Shown here: positions 21,950 through 34,682 of the stretch, piece by piece | How the letters are laid out: each line of letters begins with the position of its first letter | How positions within the stretch are numbered: the stretch's first letter is position 1 | Assembly: GCA_035222895.1 (NCBI GenBank) | Contig: JAVYIG010002088.1 | Location: 124,001 to 188,000 of the forward strand | DNA from: Strongylocentrotus droebachiensis | Lineage: Eukaryota; Echinodermata; Echinoidea; Camarodonta; Strongylocentrotidae | Length of the DNA stretch: 64,000 nucleotides | Direction of reading: 5' to 3' | Translations under genes and position numbers: made by a program | Notes under the pieces: generated by a model | Told to the model about the DNA's origin: nothing | Database searches by the model: none | Seen by the model: only the letters and a program-made list of their open reading frames with translations

Positions 21950-22995
21950 ATAGGACCAATTTCTCCATGAAATGAAATTTGAAGACAAGTATCAGTGATT
22001 CATTTGTTTTTTTAAACATGAAATTAATGCATTCGGACATGTTGTAAAAGAGGTAAATGGAAATATAAATGGCCAGTTACACGCTTTCCATGATTTACAT
22101 GAGATATGGTTGTACTTCTGCACACGGCTCAAATTAAAACGACCTTTTCCGATGTATTGGTAGCCGAGACTTACAAATAGAGTGAGTTTTTAAAAATTTT
22201 GCAAAGTCTATACAAATTCTTTCACCGTGATTTTCGAGACATAAATTACAGAGAAGAACGTTGGTACATGTTTCTTATTCTTTATGCAATATGATTCGAA
22301 ACGCTCTTTTCTGTAAACGTTCTAATGTTATTATCTGTTCACGAGTAAGGCTTGAATTAAAAAAAAAACGGTACACAGTAGTCTAGGACAGGTGTTTTTG
22401 TATATCCCCACATAGATGGTTATAAGATTTTGTAAGGGTAAATGGTTAAACGTCTCAGGATCACAGCATATACGGATGCCTAGTATTACATCTCTTTATA
22501 TCTGTAATGTATATGCTCCACTTGAGGTCTGCTCGAATTATTGCTCCTAATGCATGTATAAGCATGTTGAAATTAAGTTAAGGCCATATTGTTTACTGTA
22601 AGAAAATTGGGTTGATCGATTTGTTTATAAAAGCATATATTCATAGCAAAGTATTTGGCTTCATTCAGCTTCATGTTATTATTTAACGACTATTGCTGCA
22701 GCTCATCCAACGAATGCTGAATGTTGGAGACCTGAGACAACATACTTAATATATGGGAAATTATTATGTTTGCAAGCATCATTAATGATGATAGGGAATA
22801 AAATCGGACCTAGCTAGTTTCCTTGAGGAACTCCAGCATAAATCATTTCATTGTCAGTAAATTCACCTTTGTATTTGCCACACTGTTTTCTACATTCGAT
22901 GAAGCTAGCTATTCAAGATATAACACAAGGTCTGACTCAATCAACTTGCGAATCAAATGTTGTGGTCTATTCTATTAAAAATCTTTAGGAAATCC
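21950..22995 (-). pseudogene. Degenerate non-LTR reverse transcriptase
   Basis: On the minus strand, from the top: a decayed FNRIDHN (near 22960; the family has AFDxVDHN), then AGVPQGN-stop-LGPILF and IND (22830-22770), then toward the 3' end REQIITLERLQKRAFRIILH (near 22330-22270) and GERICIDFAKF (near 22210). Motif order is that of a CR1/L2-like or related LINE. Many stops and frameshifts. Confidence 0.7.
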
Positions 22996-23159
22996 GTTAC
23001 AACTACCGTAGACATGGATACACTTTAGCAACATAAAATGGGAATAGGTCCAAGGGAAAGAAATATATTTTCGCTCACATCTCAGGCATAGCAAATATAT
23101 TACGGTGTGACATTCATATAGTGCATGTGGTAAGACTTGAGAGAACATTGGATTTTGAA

Positions 23160-23250
23160 ATGTTATAATAATAATAATGATAATAACTTTCGATTTATTT
23201 AGCGCATAATAAAAAACACTTAATTCTCTATGCGCTTATACAGCACTTTT
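23160..23250 (-). repeat. SINE-tail-like fragment with ATA repeat
   Basis: ATAATAATAATGATAATAAC then a TTTATTTAGCGC...TATGCGCTT block, resembling the AGCGC-containing SINE tails at 30560 and 49860. Confidence 0.4.
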
Positions 23251-24490
23251 GAAAAGAAATAATAACAATCTTACCTTAGTATTTCAAAGTGTCAAGAAGC
23301 TACATTGCCGGAGTGTCATTCAGCATAACGTGAAATCCAGGATTGGGATGGAAAGTTATTGTTGTTCGGGAAAGTATACAGATGAACTTCAGTGAAAGAC
23401 AATGGGTATGGATCCGATACGGCTGATAACTACCCAGAATCAAATCGCTATCTTTAAGGGCAGCAACAGCTTTCAGAATTGGTACAAATCCAAACAGCAC
23501 AGTCGCCGATTAAAACGAATTTCTGTCGAGTTTGGAGAATTAATGTCTCAGCAACGAGCATTCATACCAATATATACCCTCGGAACGCCTGAATCACCTG
23601 TGCCCAGGGGCTTCCACTAAACAATATTCGTGTATGTGTTGTGGGCAGAGAGGCACGTGTACCGAGTAAGATCATGCTCGTCGGTGACGAACGGACACGC
23701 CCACTTTTCAGAGAATCCGTCTCATTGGTCAATTGTTGGCACCCTCGTTTGCAGACTTTTCCATTATTTCAAAAGGGTGATCAAGAAAAAGAGAGAGGGT
23801 GGATCAAAATGAGTTTGTTGAGCCGTCCATGGTAAATACATGTACTAAATACATACGTCAGATCAATGCATTCGTCAATGTATCATACAACAGATCTACT
23901 ATTTCCTCGATGTTGAACATTTTAATTTCATTATTCTCCCCACGCAATTGACCATAATTTTGCAAGCTACGTTACGGCAAACTTACAACAGGTACTCAAG
24001 ATGAGAATGTAGTCAGGAAATAAAGAAGTCGTTGAATTCAAAGTTATTCATCTAATGATTTTCATTGTCTAATCTTTTTCGAATTGGAGACGTGCTAAGT
24101 ACAAGGTAATACGTTGCGAATGATGCAATTTTAGAGAATTATAAAGAATACCTAAGAAACGTGTCAAAATCTCTGTTTACGAAGTCAGGTATACATATAG
24201 ATTGACCTCTCATTTACAGGTAGGAATAGAAGACTTCCAAATTATTTCGAACTGTGAGAGTTATTCGATAGTATTTAAACAAGGGTCGTAGGGGTCGCCT
24301 TATTGTTTTGGAGGGGGAGGGGTTGGAGAGGAAAGGGTAAATCGCACCTGAATCTAGATAATTACTTTGAAGGGTAGAAGGCACCGAAGAGGAGTGGCAG
24401 ACGAAAAGCTGGGGCAAATAATAACATATATAAAATATATTTATTCACACACACACATATATTATAGTTATACAGTTTAACAGTTTAACG
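23251..24490. other. Non-coding, possible unique sequence
   Basis: Slightly higher GC at 23300-23830, with short ORFs on both strands but no splice-consistent frame or family motif that I recognise. Confidence 0.4.
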
Positions 24491-24615
24491 TTTTTAATTG
24501 AGTACCTCTCTACAAAGGCCATCTGTATTATACAGACCATTATACAGTATTTTGTCTCCCTAGAGAAAGAAATGTGTGTTGCAGAACCTGTTTAGAAAGG
24601 CCCTCCGTCTAGCGG
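24491..24615 (+). repeat. Dispersed repeat, diverged copy 1
   Basis: GAGTACCTCTCTACAAAGGCCATCTGT ... GCAGAACCTG... resembles 52312-52450, where the blocks read GTGGCCACCTCTCTATAAAG ... GTAGAACCTGCCC. Confidence 0.5.
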
Positions 24616-26385
24616 GCAACTATTGGATATTGACTCCAAACAACTACCCCTATGGCAATTATACCCGGAAAAGTGCCCCTCGAACTGATTATACCCCCAC
24701 ACACCCGCGCGCACACAAGCTAAACTGCTTCCCAGCTTGTCAGGGGGATAATTTGGACAAACTTAAAGGGGATAGTTTTTCAATGGAAATTGTCCTAAGG
24801 GGATAGTTGTCCGGGGCCCAGGGTTCGTCGTTCGAAACGCCCTGCAGTCCACAGTTCGTTCTATTACCTAAGAGATTCACGAGGCAGCTTAATATTTTCC
24901 TCTTACAATCCACCAACAAATGTAATTAAATGAAAATGTGAGATAATTTGATCCACTACATTCGCATACTCTCAAATTTTTACGAGAGCATATCAGTAAT
25001 GAGTGATATTTTACCTCTTGCTTTTTATGCTGCTAACAGCCTATGCCGAATCAGACTAAAAGTTCTAACGCACTTGCTTCACTTTGTGCGCCGAGGTTTT
25101 CCTGGTTATTTGTGCGTGAAAAGAGAAAAGGAAAACAATTTGTAGGCGTGGATTAGCTGGCATTATAATCGTCGCGCCACTCTTCAATTTCTGGCTTCGG
25201 AAAAAATATCTTTAATTCAATACAGCGCTTGAACTTTAATAAAATGGCTGTTGTCTAATTGGAGGCATAATTATGCGTCAATGTGGTTTTAGTGGTGCAT
25301 TCCGTATTTAGCTCGCTGTTATGATGTCTCTACAAATAGGAATCAGATGAAATTGTGGTGATAATTGAGTTATAAATAGTGCAGGAGCGATTTTATAAGT
25401 GCACTATTATGGGGCTGCATGGGTTCTCATTCAAAACTCTGTGAAAACTGAATGCCAGTGGCAGATCCAGGGCGATATTGACGGTGTGGAAGGGGGTGTC
25501 TGTGTCTTTGTGGGGGGGGGGGGGGAGGGGGGCACTGTCCCCTTCGTCTCGATCCGCTACCGCTTCTGTACTTATCATCCATATGTGTACGGGCACACTT
25601 TCGCAGGGGGTGACGTTTCTCGCCCGTATATCAACTTTCAAGTTTTATGTTGCAAGTGAGAAGAAAATTCTAGTTTTGTCATAAACATTTTTTTTCATGG
25701 GGCCCATCCCGTCTTTCCCGTATTGTACGCCTAGTTGCTTATGTCATCTTGTCTAGTGGACGTTATTCTTGAGATCTGGTATGTGTATCGTATTTTGAGA
25801 GAAATTTGCAGTGATTTTTTTTTCGGGATTGTTTATCCTGCAGTAGATTGGTTGTTTGAACTAAGTGAAATAAAAATAAACGCACACAAAATTTACTGGG
25901 CAATGGGCATCATATTCGATAAAAACCACAACTCCCATTTGCACATGGTGTCAAGCCTACTTACCCGGATTTCCATAGCTTTCTATGCTCATTACTCAGT
26001 CACTATACATTTTCGACCAAAATTGTTTGGAAAATGTCATTTATTTGTAATCTTAAACATTCAGTTTAAGATTCGTTGGATTCTGTGAGACTGATGTATC
26101 TTCTATATTTACCAGAACTCAAGTTTATCTTTAAGAACACCAACTGTGATTCGCGTCATCAAATTTGTTTTACCAGATTCAAGGCTAAATGGAGCACAGG
26201 GATACGTGCCTCCAATCGAATGGCGAAGAAGAAATGAAAAGAATGGAAAACAATTTAAACGACAATACGAAAGAGGAAATGGGAAATGAAAGGAAAAAGG
26301 AGCCTCCTACACAAAAAATGAGAGTGCCCTTTCAATAGTTGGACTAATGCCATTTAATTCATCAGGCCCAAATGGAGCAAATATG
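24616..26385. other. Non-coding with G-rich repeat fragment
   Basis: At about 25455, CAGTGGCAGATCCAGGG followed by G runs (25512-25533) resembles the left end of a hAT-type G-rich MITE, with no matching right end found. No gene. Confidence 0.45.
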
Positions 26386-26387
26386 GG

Positions 26388-26482
26388 CAAAGATGTCCAA
26401 GGATGTAAGAACGAGCATGGATCGAACCTGGAACCTCTCGTATGAGAGCCAAGAGACTTCACCAATATACCACGGCGCTCCC
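26388..26482 (-). repeat. tRNA-derived SINE head
   Basis: Minus strand GGAGCGCCGTGGTATATTGG ... with B box GGTTCGATCC and a CTCATAC-like anticodon loop (CAT). No good acceptor-stem pairing, so a tRNA-like relic, not a working tRNA. Confidence 0.55.
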
Positions 26483-26519
26483 AGAGAAATAACATTTAGA
26501 CACAACACTTGTTCATTAT

Positions 26520-26560
26520 TGTTGTTGCTATTCTTGTTGTTGTTGTTGTTCTTGTATTGA
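26520..26560 (+). repeat. (TTG)n-rich microsatellite
   Basis: TTGTTGTTGTTGTTG with interruptions. Confidence 0.8.
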
Positions 26561-29238
26561 GTGTTGACATGACAAGAGACAGAGAGGAGGGAAGGTAGGG
26601 GGCGATAAAGTTGCGATTTGTAGAAATAGTCAACTTAGGATTACGTAATTATGTCGAACATAGTCGATGATCATTACAAGAGACCACTACAAAGCATCGT
26701 ACATGACCTAACGATATGAACAAATGTGTGCTTTTAAAACAGAAACAAACTTTGCTAACTGTAACAGCATCCAAATTCCATGACATTCTACCAGAAATGA
26801 TGTCACTATAATAATTAGGTTATCGATATGACCCGATATTTTGCAAATTAATCATACACACTGAATAAGAAACTGGTAGTAAGGATAAACAAATAAATAC
26901 ATTATCAAGGTAGACATGGAAGAAGCGGTTTGGTGCAAATATTTGTTGAGCGGATGAAAATGTAATGTTTAGGCTTGATTGAGTTTCACTCAATAATTGG
27001 GTAACTATATCGCTGCTCTATTATCAACACGACCTTGACGTTATAATAACCCAGATTCAAACAAGACTCGGAAACTAGATTTACAATCTTGAACTTTGTT
27101 CGGTCCTCGTAATTATAGTCACCCCTCTCTCCAAATAGACTATTCCATCGACATCGCCCAGTGAATGGACGTGACTTATTTCGACTGTCCCACTTTCGTA
27201 TTTACGAGTCAATCATCGTGGTCCTTCCAAGTCAGACTTTTAACGGGTAGAAGTTTTGTGAATGAACTGGATCTTAACTTAAGAGCCTATCTTACGATTT
27301 GGGTCGGGGATTACTTGCAGCATTGGTAGTATTTACGATGAGTGTGTACTTTCCAACAACAACATAAAAGAGCGTTATGATCTAGTTTGTTGCCTGACCC
27401 ATATTCAACCTCAACACACCCATGTACCCCCTAATCCCTCAACAACATACGAGGAATTGAGACCATAGCCGCCCGCGTGGTATTCACTGTTCTTTGGAAA
27501 CCAATCACGCATGTCGTCACGAAAAGCCTCAGAGAAACAATGAAAGAATCAAAGTAGTTCATGTCATATTATGATAAATGTACTAAATATTTAGGTCATG
27601 CGATATGACTAATATCTCAGTATTTACACATAGATTTACTCGCTTTAAATGTTTGTAAAGACCGCCTGCTTTTACGTCGTCTTCTTCTTCACGGCTAATT
27701 TGTTCCAAAATTTATTTCAATTAGACTAACAATTGCTCCCATCTTTCAAATTCCTTTGAGCCGAAATTGAAGAATTATTCTTCTTCTTCAATGTGAAGGT
27801 CATTGATAACGGTCACATACACACACGTGTCCATCTATACACCGATATGGAGACTGATAAACAGTAATCTTTACACCAAACGCACTATCCCCGTTGATTT
27901 TTGTACCATAAAAACAAAAGGAGGGGGAGTCGACCCTGATACTTAGCTGGCTTTGATTGAAGCAGGAAAGTGAGAGGAACAGGCCAGTGAATGTTTGAGC
28001 AAATGTCGATTAAGAATAAGAAAGTTATGACTTTTTAAAGTTGCTATCAATCAAACACAAATTAGCAACACTGTGACGTATCTTGCGCTCCTTTCCTATT
28101 TGCTCTGTACATAATATTTCATAAACTTTCGCCAGTAAATCGCACGACGACGTCGTTGACGAAGCTGTTCATGAAGGTCATACACACATGTAAATACTAT
28201 TTAAATACATGTATATATTCACATAATTCTAATATGGTGGTGTGTTTGATATGTTTTGAACGTGCAATTTCGGAGATTCAAGGAAGTATGAGAACATTTT
28301 ATCCGCTCTCCTCCTCCTCCTCCTTCTTCTCCTTCTTATTTATTTATTTATTTATTCATGATTTCTTTCAACAGAGTAGTTCTTCCTGCTCCTCTTCTGC
28401 TTTTTTTCTTCATATTCTTCTTTATCTTCTACATATACTGAGGAACGTCACTCTCTGCTTATACCCGCATACGAGAAAGATGAAGTTTCGTCAGTGATTA
28501 ATCTTTTTCGCCGTTTACCCGCAGAATTCGTGAGAGATGGGGGTTACAGCGGTCAAAATGGGGTCAAAACCCTCATTTAAAAGCATTGATCGAATTCTGT
28601 CGTCAGGTTCTCTTTGGTCGATTTCTGTCTTAATGACTGGACGCACTGGTTTGCAATTGGTGTGGCGGTTTCAGACAAGGGAACAGCTAAAAGAAGGAGA
28701 TGAAGAAGAATTACAAGACGAAGAATACTAGAAGAAGAAAAAGATGAAAAAGGAGTAGAAGAAAAACATATGAAGCAGAAGGAGAAAAAACGGAAAAGAA
28801 GAAGAGGGAAAGGCAACTCATCCAGTGGTGCCAACCATTCCCCCCAGTTTCCTTTCGTTCTTCCTCTTCATATATCAGGTGCTGTGTCATGTTCATGTAT
28901 TTCAACGCTTAAGGTTTCAATCGGGTTGTAAAGTCATGTGTTTTTAAAGAAAGACTGCATTTTTAGACATATACAAAAATGAGATGTAAAAAACTAGAGA
29001 CGCAAATTTGAAAAAAGATACTTCTGTGGGTAGATTATAAACCAATGGCACTAATTTCGATAGAGACGGTTCAAATTGTCTGACCTACTTTTTTTCAAGC
29101 TCACTGACATCATCTGCTTATAATGCATTGAAAACTGTTCACTGTTTAACCACAGTATCTACATGTAGGCACTATCTCCTTATGTAAAGCCATCGAGCGT
29201 AGAGTGAGAAAATAATAAATCAAAATAATTCATGGTTA
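26561..29238. other. Non-coding with TCC/TTC microsatellites
   Basis: TCC/TTC runs at about 28305-28345 and 28385-28430, and a GAA-rich purine tract at 28695-28810. No coding exon recognised. Confidence 0.6.
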
Positions 29239-29624
29239 TTTAAAGGTACTATGTCCCATTTGCAGGCCCAAAAAATGAAAAAGTTAAATTCCAACGGCAT
29301 TCGAAGGATAATACTAATTTAGAACTTCTCTTAAAAAATGGGGGCTTGAAAATGTCTTTAAGTGGGAAACTAACGACTATTAGTTGTAGAATCGACCTAA
29401 GAGCTATAGAGCCCGTAAGTACTAGTCTGATTTTCAGACCATTGTTCTAGGCTCTATAGCTCTTAAGTCTATTCGTCAACTAATAATTATTATTTTCCCA
29501 CTTAAGACATTTTCAAGCCCCCTTTTTTTCTCAGGGAAGTTCTAAATTAGTATAATCTTTCAAATGCCGTAAGAATTTAACCTTTTCATTTTTTGGGCCT
29601 GCAAATGGGACATAGTACCTTTAA
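29239..29624. mobile_element. 386-bp near-perfect palindrome, TTAA-flanked foldback
   Basis: Starts TTAAAGGTACTATGTCCCAT and ends with its reverse complement. Matching continues inward almost to the centre (29432-29440), e.g. CTTAAGAGCTATAGAGCC against GGCTCTATAGCTCTTAAG. Ends share TTAAAGGTA with the M2 family. Confidence 0.9.
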
Positions 29625-30559
29625 CATGATACCATTTTTACGCGTTCTATTTGCTTAAAGGATTTACAACTTAATTGTAAAGATGACTGAGTGTGGTTTC
29701 ACCTAGTTTACGGCACGATGATTTTGACGACGATGTCGGACAGGGTCCATCATACATGAACGCCGGTGAACAAAGGAATTGCGCAAAAGCTGACCTGCAT
29801 TTCACCTGGCACCTAGTCAACCAGGGGAATTAATTATTCGTCTACTAAAGCCAAAAACAATAATACAGCTCTTGAATTGTCACTGTTTCCACCTACCTCT
29901 TCCGATTCGATCTCATTCTCTTTTCGTCGTCCTCAACGTTGGTAAAAACGATCGACTTTTCGGCTATTTGTACTTTTTTCCCCTTTCAGCTACCCATCCC
30001 TTCCTCCCAGCATCGCCCAAGGACATTCAACTCCTGACCCACATCGTCCGTCCACGCGAGCACCTTACCCTTGACCTTTGTCTGTCCACGTCAGAATTTA
30101 TGAATGAACGTTTGGATAAAGAACACGTCAAACTTGTGCGCGTGTGCATCCCGCAGACGATCCGCAGACGACACGAAAGTCCGCTCCGTGACAGCTTGAC
30201 GGCCAGAATCCGAGATTTCGCTGGATTTTTGGACTGCCCTAGATCCGCCTCATTTAGACAAAATTGACCCCAAACTGACCAAACCGATGACAGAACCAAG
30301 TCCGATAGAGACCCTGTCTTTCGTAGAAATGCTAGACAAGTGTGATTGTCCGATCACGAATTCGTCCCGTTAGATTTTTCTCCCTCCTGACCGCAACTTC
30401 TTTTGATTTGAGACGGAAAACTCGGGCACGAATGTACAACAAATCGTGTCGGTGGTTGAGTGACGAGTGCGTCAGGTCAGACGTGGGGATTAAAGGGATT
30501 GTCGGAGAATCCCAAGGTTAAAACAAGCCTTCCGGTTTCAGTTTGGTATTTGTACTGTA
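29625..30559. other. Non-coding, moderately GC-rich
   Basis: 29880-30530 is less AT-rich than its surroundings and contains a 131-codon ORF (29872-30267, plus) with no recognisable family and no clear splice structure. Could hold an untranslated exon; not supportable. Confidence 0.35.
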
Positions 30560-31322
30560 CAACTCTTTGTTAATAATAATAATAATATTCCGCTTTGAAT
30601 ATATAGCGCCCAATATATCGATACAACGATGTGCCTAAGCGCTTTACAGATATATTAGGCCATGTAAAATTGATTTCATGTTGATCGTCCCCGCCCGCTT
30701 CCTTTTTGGGGGCCGCCTCCTATTTTTTGTTATTTGTTATTTGTTTTTTTTTTGTTTTTTTTGTTTTTTTGAAATTTTTTTTTGATTTTTTTTTTTTTTT
30801 TTTTGAAAGAAAAAAAAACATGAAAAACACTGCTAAAATGGCTCTATTTCTGATTTAAAAAAAAAAAAAATTGTCGGCGGCCATCTTGAAAAAAAATAGC
30901 CTCGACTGTCAGGGAAAATGTACCGAGCGGCCATTTTGAGCGGCCATTTTGAAAAATATCAAATATCAAATAACATGGTACACCCTCCTCCTCTTTTTCA
31001 AAAAATCCGGACGATCAACATGTAATCAATTTTACATGGCCTTATTACCCCGGTCATCGGATTCAGGCTTACCCGCACACAATGTATGCACATGTTCCAC
31101 TCCCTGGGGAGCATTCCAGTCAGTCGCCATTTTACAAGCGCACACTTGCTCATCCAACCACATGAACTTTCGCATCCTACCGGGTACCCATTTAATACCT
31201 GGGTGGAGAGTAGCAAGTGCAGGTAAATATCTTGCCACATGATTATGAGTGCCGTGTCGGGATTCGAACCCTCGACCTTCGCATCTACAGTCAATCGCCT
31301 TAAACCACTCGACCACGACACT
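30560..31322 (-). mobile_element. tRNA-derived SINE interrupted by a MITE
   Basis: Minus strand: tRNA-like head 31322-31240 (AGTGTCG/CGGCACT acceptor pairing, A box GTGGTCGAGTGG, B box GGGTTCGAATCCC). The body with CCACCCAGGTATTAAATGGG (31210-31171) continues to 31043. The tail 30656-30560 has TAAAGCGCTTAGGCACATCG ... GGGCGCTATATA then (ATT)n. The MITE at 30657-31042 splits body from tail. Confidence 0.75.
30657..31042. mobile_element. MITE with 34-bp terminal inverted repeats
   Basis: Ends AGGCCATGTAAAATTGATTT... and the inverted ...AATCAATTTTACATGGCCT, with GTTGATCGTCC / GGACGATCAAC extending the match. Flanked by TTA on each side. The interior has T-rich and A-rich runs and repeated GCGGCCATTTTGA. 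Confidence 0.8.
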
Positions 31323-31535
31323 CCTTGTTACCCCATATAAGCCCAGAATGAAATTTTCGTCATTTCTTAATGGTTCGGGTTCCGACGTGGTATTGAATCA
31401 ACTTACTGATACCGAACTAGCACTTTTATTTCAATATTGGAACAAAATTATTTAAAAAAAAAAAATAGACAATTATTTATTCCTTTGTAGGCCTATACAT
31501 CCGTCATTCTTTTCACAGACAGATGGAACCTCCTT

Positions 31536-31746
31536 ACACTCTAAAAAAGTGACATGTTAAATCACCATTTAAAAGGGCCGAGAAGTGACCACTCTTTCAA
31601 AATGGTAGATTACCACTTTTAACATGCTGGATCCAACACTATGAAGGTTGAATCAAGCATGTTAAAAATTACAATCTGACATTTTGAAAGAGTGGTCACT
31701 CCTCGGCCCTTTTAAATTGGGATTTAACAATTTAGTTTTAGAGTGT
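31536..31746. mobile_element. MITE, ACACTCTAAAA ends
   Basis: 211 bp, arms of about 90 bp: ACACTCTAAAAAAGTGAC ... AAAAGGGCCGAGAAGTGACC against GGTCACTCCTCGGCCCTTTT ... TTTTAGAGTGT. Confidence 0.85.
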
Positions 31747-33690
31747 ACAAATTAATTTTAAGATGAACAGACGACAGCAAATTATTTATCTGGCCATGGT
31801 GCTATATCAAACACCAAAAATAAGAACAAGAACAGCAACAAAGATTTCCAATCGGGCTTAACGAGGTACGACAAATTCTTACTCTTACCGAATTCCAAAC
31901 TTCAAATCTGGACCCAACACTATACCAAACCCTTACCATAAACCTAAATTAAAATACAATAGCAACCCTAACCATAACCTTAACCCTTACGTGACGAAAA
32001 AAATTATCGGATCACCTAAACGACAGATCGTAGACTGACCATAGCGGATGGTTCTGGTTCAACCTTAAAGGGACTTGGTAACATTGTTCAGATGACAGAA
32101 AATTCAAAAATGGATGGGAGAATTTACTGTTTAGAGGGTGTCGGACAGTGACACCTCCAAAAAAAACCATAAATATCTTTGTGGTTTGGGAACTTTTTAA
32201 AGGATTTTTTGCATGTAAGAGGGTTAGTACAGTAGTATTGAATTGAATTTGAATTGAATTGAATTTATTTGTTCACCACCATTGAAACATTGAAACAAAA
32301 GATATATATAAAAGTAGGAATGTATAGCATTTGATACCAAAATTACGAGAAAAAAAATCATCAACCTTCAAAAATGTTACCGAGTCACTTTAATATGATA
32401 ATTGTTCCAGAGAAGAGAAGGATAGTAGGTCTGGTATCAAATCATGCATCAAGGAGACCTAGAAACGTATGACCTCCCATCTATGAAGTCTCTATTTGCT
32501 TCAAATATGGGAGAGTAGGGATTTCTATAGGATCATCTTTTCCGCGTTTCTTCGAATTCATTGTTTTCGCAGCTCATATTTCCATTTTTCTCTTTTTCTG
32601 AATTTTGACCCGAATAGACAAGTCGTATCGATGACAAACTTTGGTACGACATGCCAATTAATATGTGAATAATACTGAAAAGATTAATAAAGTGGAAACG
32701 AGGTCGTGTCGTTCTCATCATTGAACCAGTTTCATGCCATCTACTGAAAGCGAGAAGGGCACAGAACAACGTAAAACATCATTCTGGCTCTATATAACCC
32801 CCAATGCATGATAGAACGTTCGCTTAAGTTTAAGCCTTATACAGTTTATTCGAAAAACATATGCGAAATTTTCAGCAAATTGGTCAAAATAGAGCAAAAT
32901 ACAAGTTATTACCTTTACGAACTTTATTGTTTTTTGCAAAACAAATTTGAATAAAATCCGAAAACTGATAAGGAAGTTGTGATTTTTATCCCATTCATTT
33001 CCCTTTTTATCCCCCAAAACTTGATTTCCTCATGCCTTAATTTGCCTAGGTTTTATCTTAATGGTTGCATCATATTGCGTGCATGACATTTCAAAATCTT
33101 TTATGAACTTTGAAGAATTTATACTATTTTCTGAATATTTTATATTCATAATCATTGATTTTTATATAAATGCTTTATCAAAATTCAAATTTTTCATGAT
33201 TTAACAAAAAAAAAGTTGCTCTATATTACTGCATCCACATAAAAACATATTACTATCAATATAACTAAAGTCGTCAATTTGTTTTGTGATTTTCAAAGTT
33301 TTTCATGTCATTCAAAATTCATAACTTTATTTTTAGTTATCCAATTTTGCTCAAAGTTTTTTTTGATTGGTTTGTCTGATTTTTCTGCCTCTATTGAAAG
33401 TAAGTTATTTTTGGAGTGGACTTTCCCTTTAACCAACCTACTTTTTCAATGACGTTAGAGCGTTTTGTAGCAAAGATACAACTCGAAAGCTTGTTTCCTC
33501 TGACGACCTTTCATTATCCTTGAAAATTGTAAGAAAATTCACAGGTTTGAGAACAGGAATATTGATGTGGAATGACCTCGACATTGAAAAGCATCTGATC
33601 AAATTTATATCAAAGCAAACTATTCTTAAAACCTCCTAATTATATTATCATAATCTGTATCATCGTAATCTATCTCCTCTTTATTATAGA
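31747..33690. other. Non-coding
   Basis: A GAATTGAATTGAATT run at about 32240-32265 resembles a LINE 3' tail. Otherwise AT-rich, with no exon seen. Confidence 0.5.
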
Positions 33691-33697
33691 GGCTATA

Positions 33698-34682
33698 ATG
33701 GCGTCTGCTCAGTGGTTATTGAACCAAGCGAAATCAGGTCCGAAAATCGGTCAGCTAAACATAAGGTTAAACCTACACCAAAAGACCCTCACCCACGCCG
33801 ATGTACATGTTCGGCGGCTATATAAATTATGGAGAATGCTGATGAAATTGATAGTCCTCGTTGCTTTGTTCGCAAAAAGGAAATGCAGAAAGATTAATTG
33901 GTGGATCCGTTGTGAATTGCATTCACTGCGGTTTTGTCCGCAATCCCATTTCTTCCTTTGATTCCATATAATGAGGGTGGGTAAATAGTTGTGAAATGAT
34001 GGGGATAAGAACACAAAGAGAACAAGAGATACAAATAAAGGGTTAGGGGGAATGGGAAATGGCGATGAAAGAAGGCGACCTCCCATTGGTCTTTAAATCG
34101 GCACTTTATTCACTGAGTAATACCGGTAGCAAATCCATTAAAACCCAGCAACCCCCTCCCCTCCCCACACCTAAATAGCGGGATTCCCGCTACGTCACTA
34201 TGGCTCGTTGAAAAAACTAGAGGTTTGAACCCAAACCTGATTCTAATATCTTGAAGAGTACATGGTAATGAGACTCAATTCATATTAGATTTTCTTGGTG
34301 AAGTAATGATGACATCGTTATAAGCATAATGGCATAATTGATTATTGATGATTAACTTACTCTGTTCACATTGATGTATATTTCATATGTATTGTAATTT
34401 GTAGGTTTATTTGCATTTTCTTTTTGTTATGTTTAATATGTAATATATCATTGTATTTCGTTTGTTATAGTGCTTACACACTTCCGTGGTAAACGCTTTA
34501 TAAGCACCGCCGTGTGCACGCCTATTGCCTGGTATTTCTTTTGGTACATCCTACAGACCGACAACCCACGAGACCAATGGCCCAAAGACCGACCCCTCAT
34601 TGGTCCGTCTGGTGGGACTCCTGAAAAGATAGACATCGAGACTGACATGCCGGTCTTATCGGCCTTAAGCCAACGTTCCTGA
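33698..34682 (+). CDS. Candidate two-exon small membrane protein
   Basis: Possible exon 1: MASAQWLLNQAKS (33698-33737, ending CAG|GTCCGA; an alternative donor after 33749 keeps the same phase). Possible exon 2: 34471-34682 after a TTTGTTATAG acceptor, encoding VLTHFRGKRF, a hydrophobic helix (FISTAVCTPIAWYFFWYIL), then a polar tail with DNPRDQWPKDRPLIG and the stop at 34680-34682. The join gives 83 residues with one membrane segment, in the size range of small mitochondrial or integral membrane proteins. Weaknesses: both donors are poor, no family is recognised, and parts of exon 2 (AGACCGACAACCCACGAGACC) resemble inverted sequence at 36290-36420, so it may be repeat-derived. Confidence 0.3.

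Noticed and set aside
23300..23620. ORFs on both strands in a slightly GC-rich patch
   Set aside because: No splice-consistent boundaries and no recognised motif; a vague resemblance to receptor domains was too weak.
29872..30267. 131-codon plus ORF
   Set aside because: No homology that I can recognise; a mirrored ORF on the minus strand is about as good, so likely chance in a GC-richer patch.
30998..31321. ORFs of about 100 codons on the minus strand
   Set aside because: They run through a tRNA-derived SINE.
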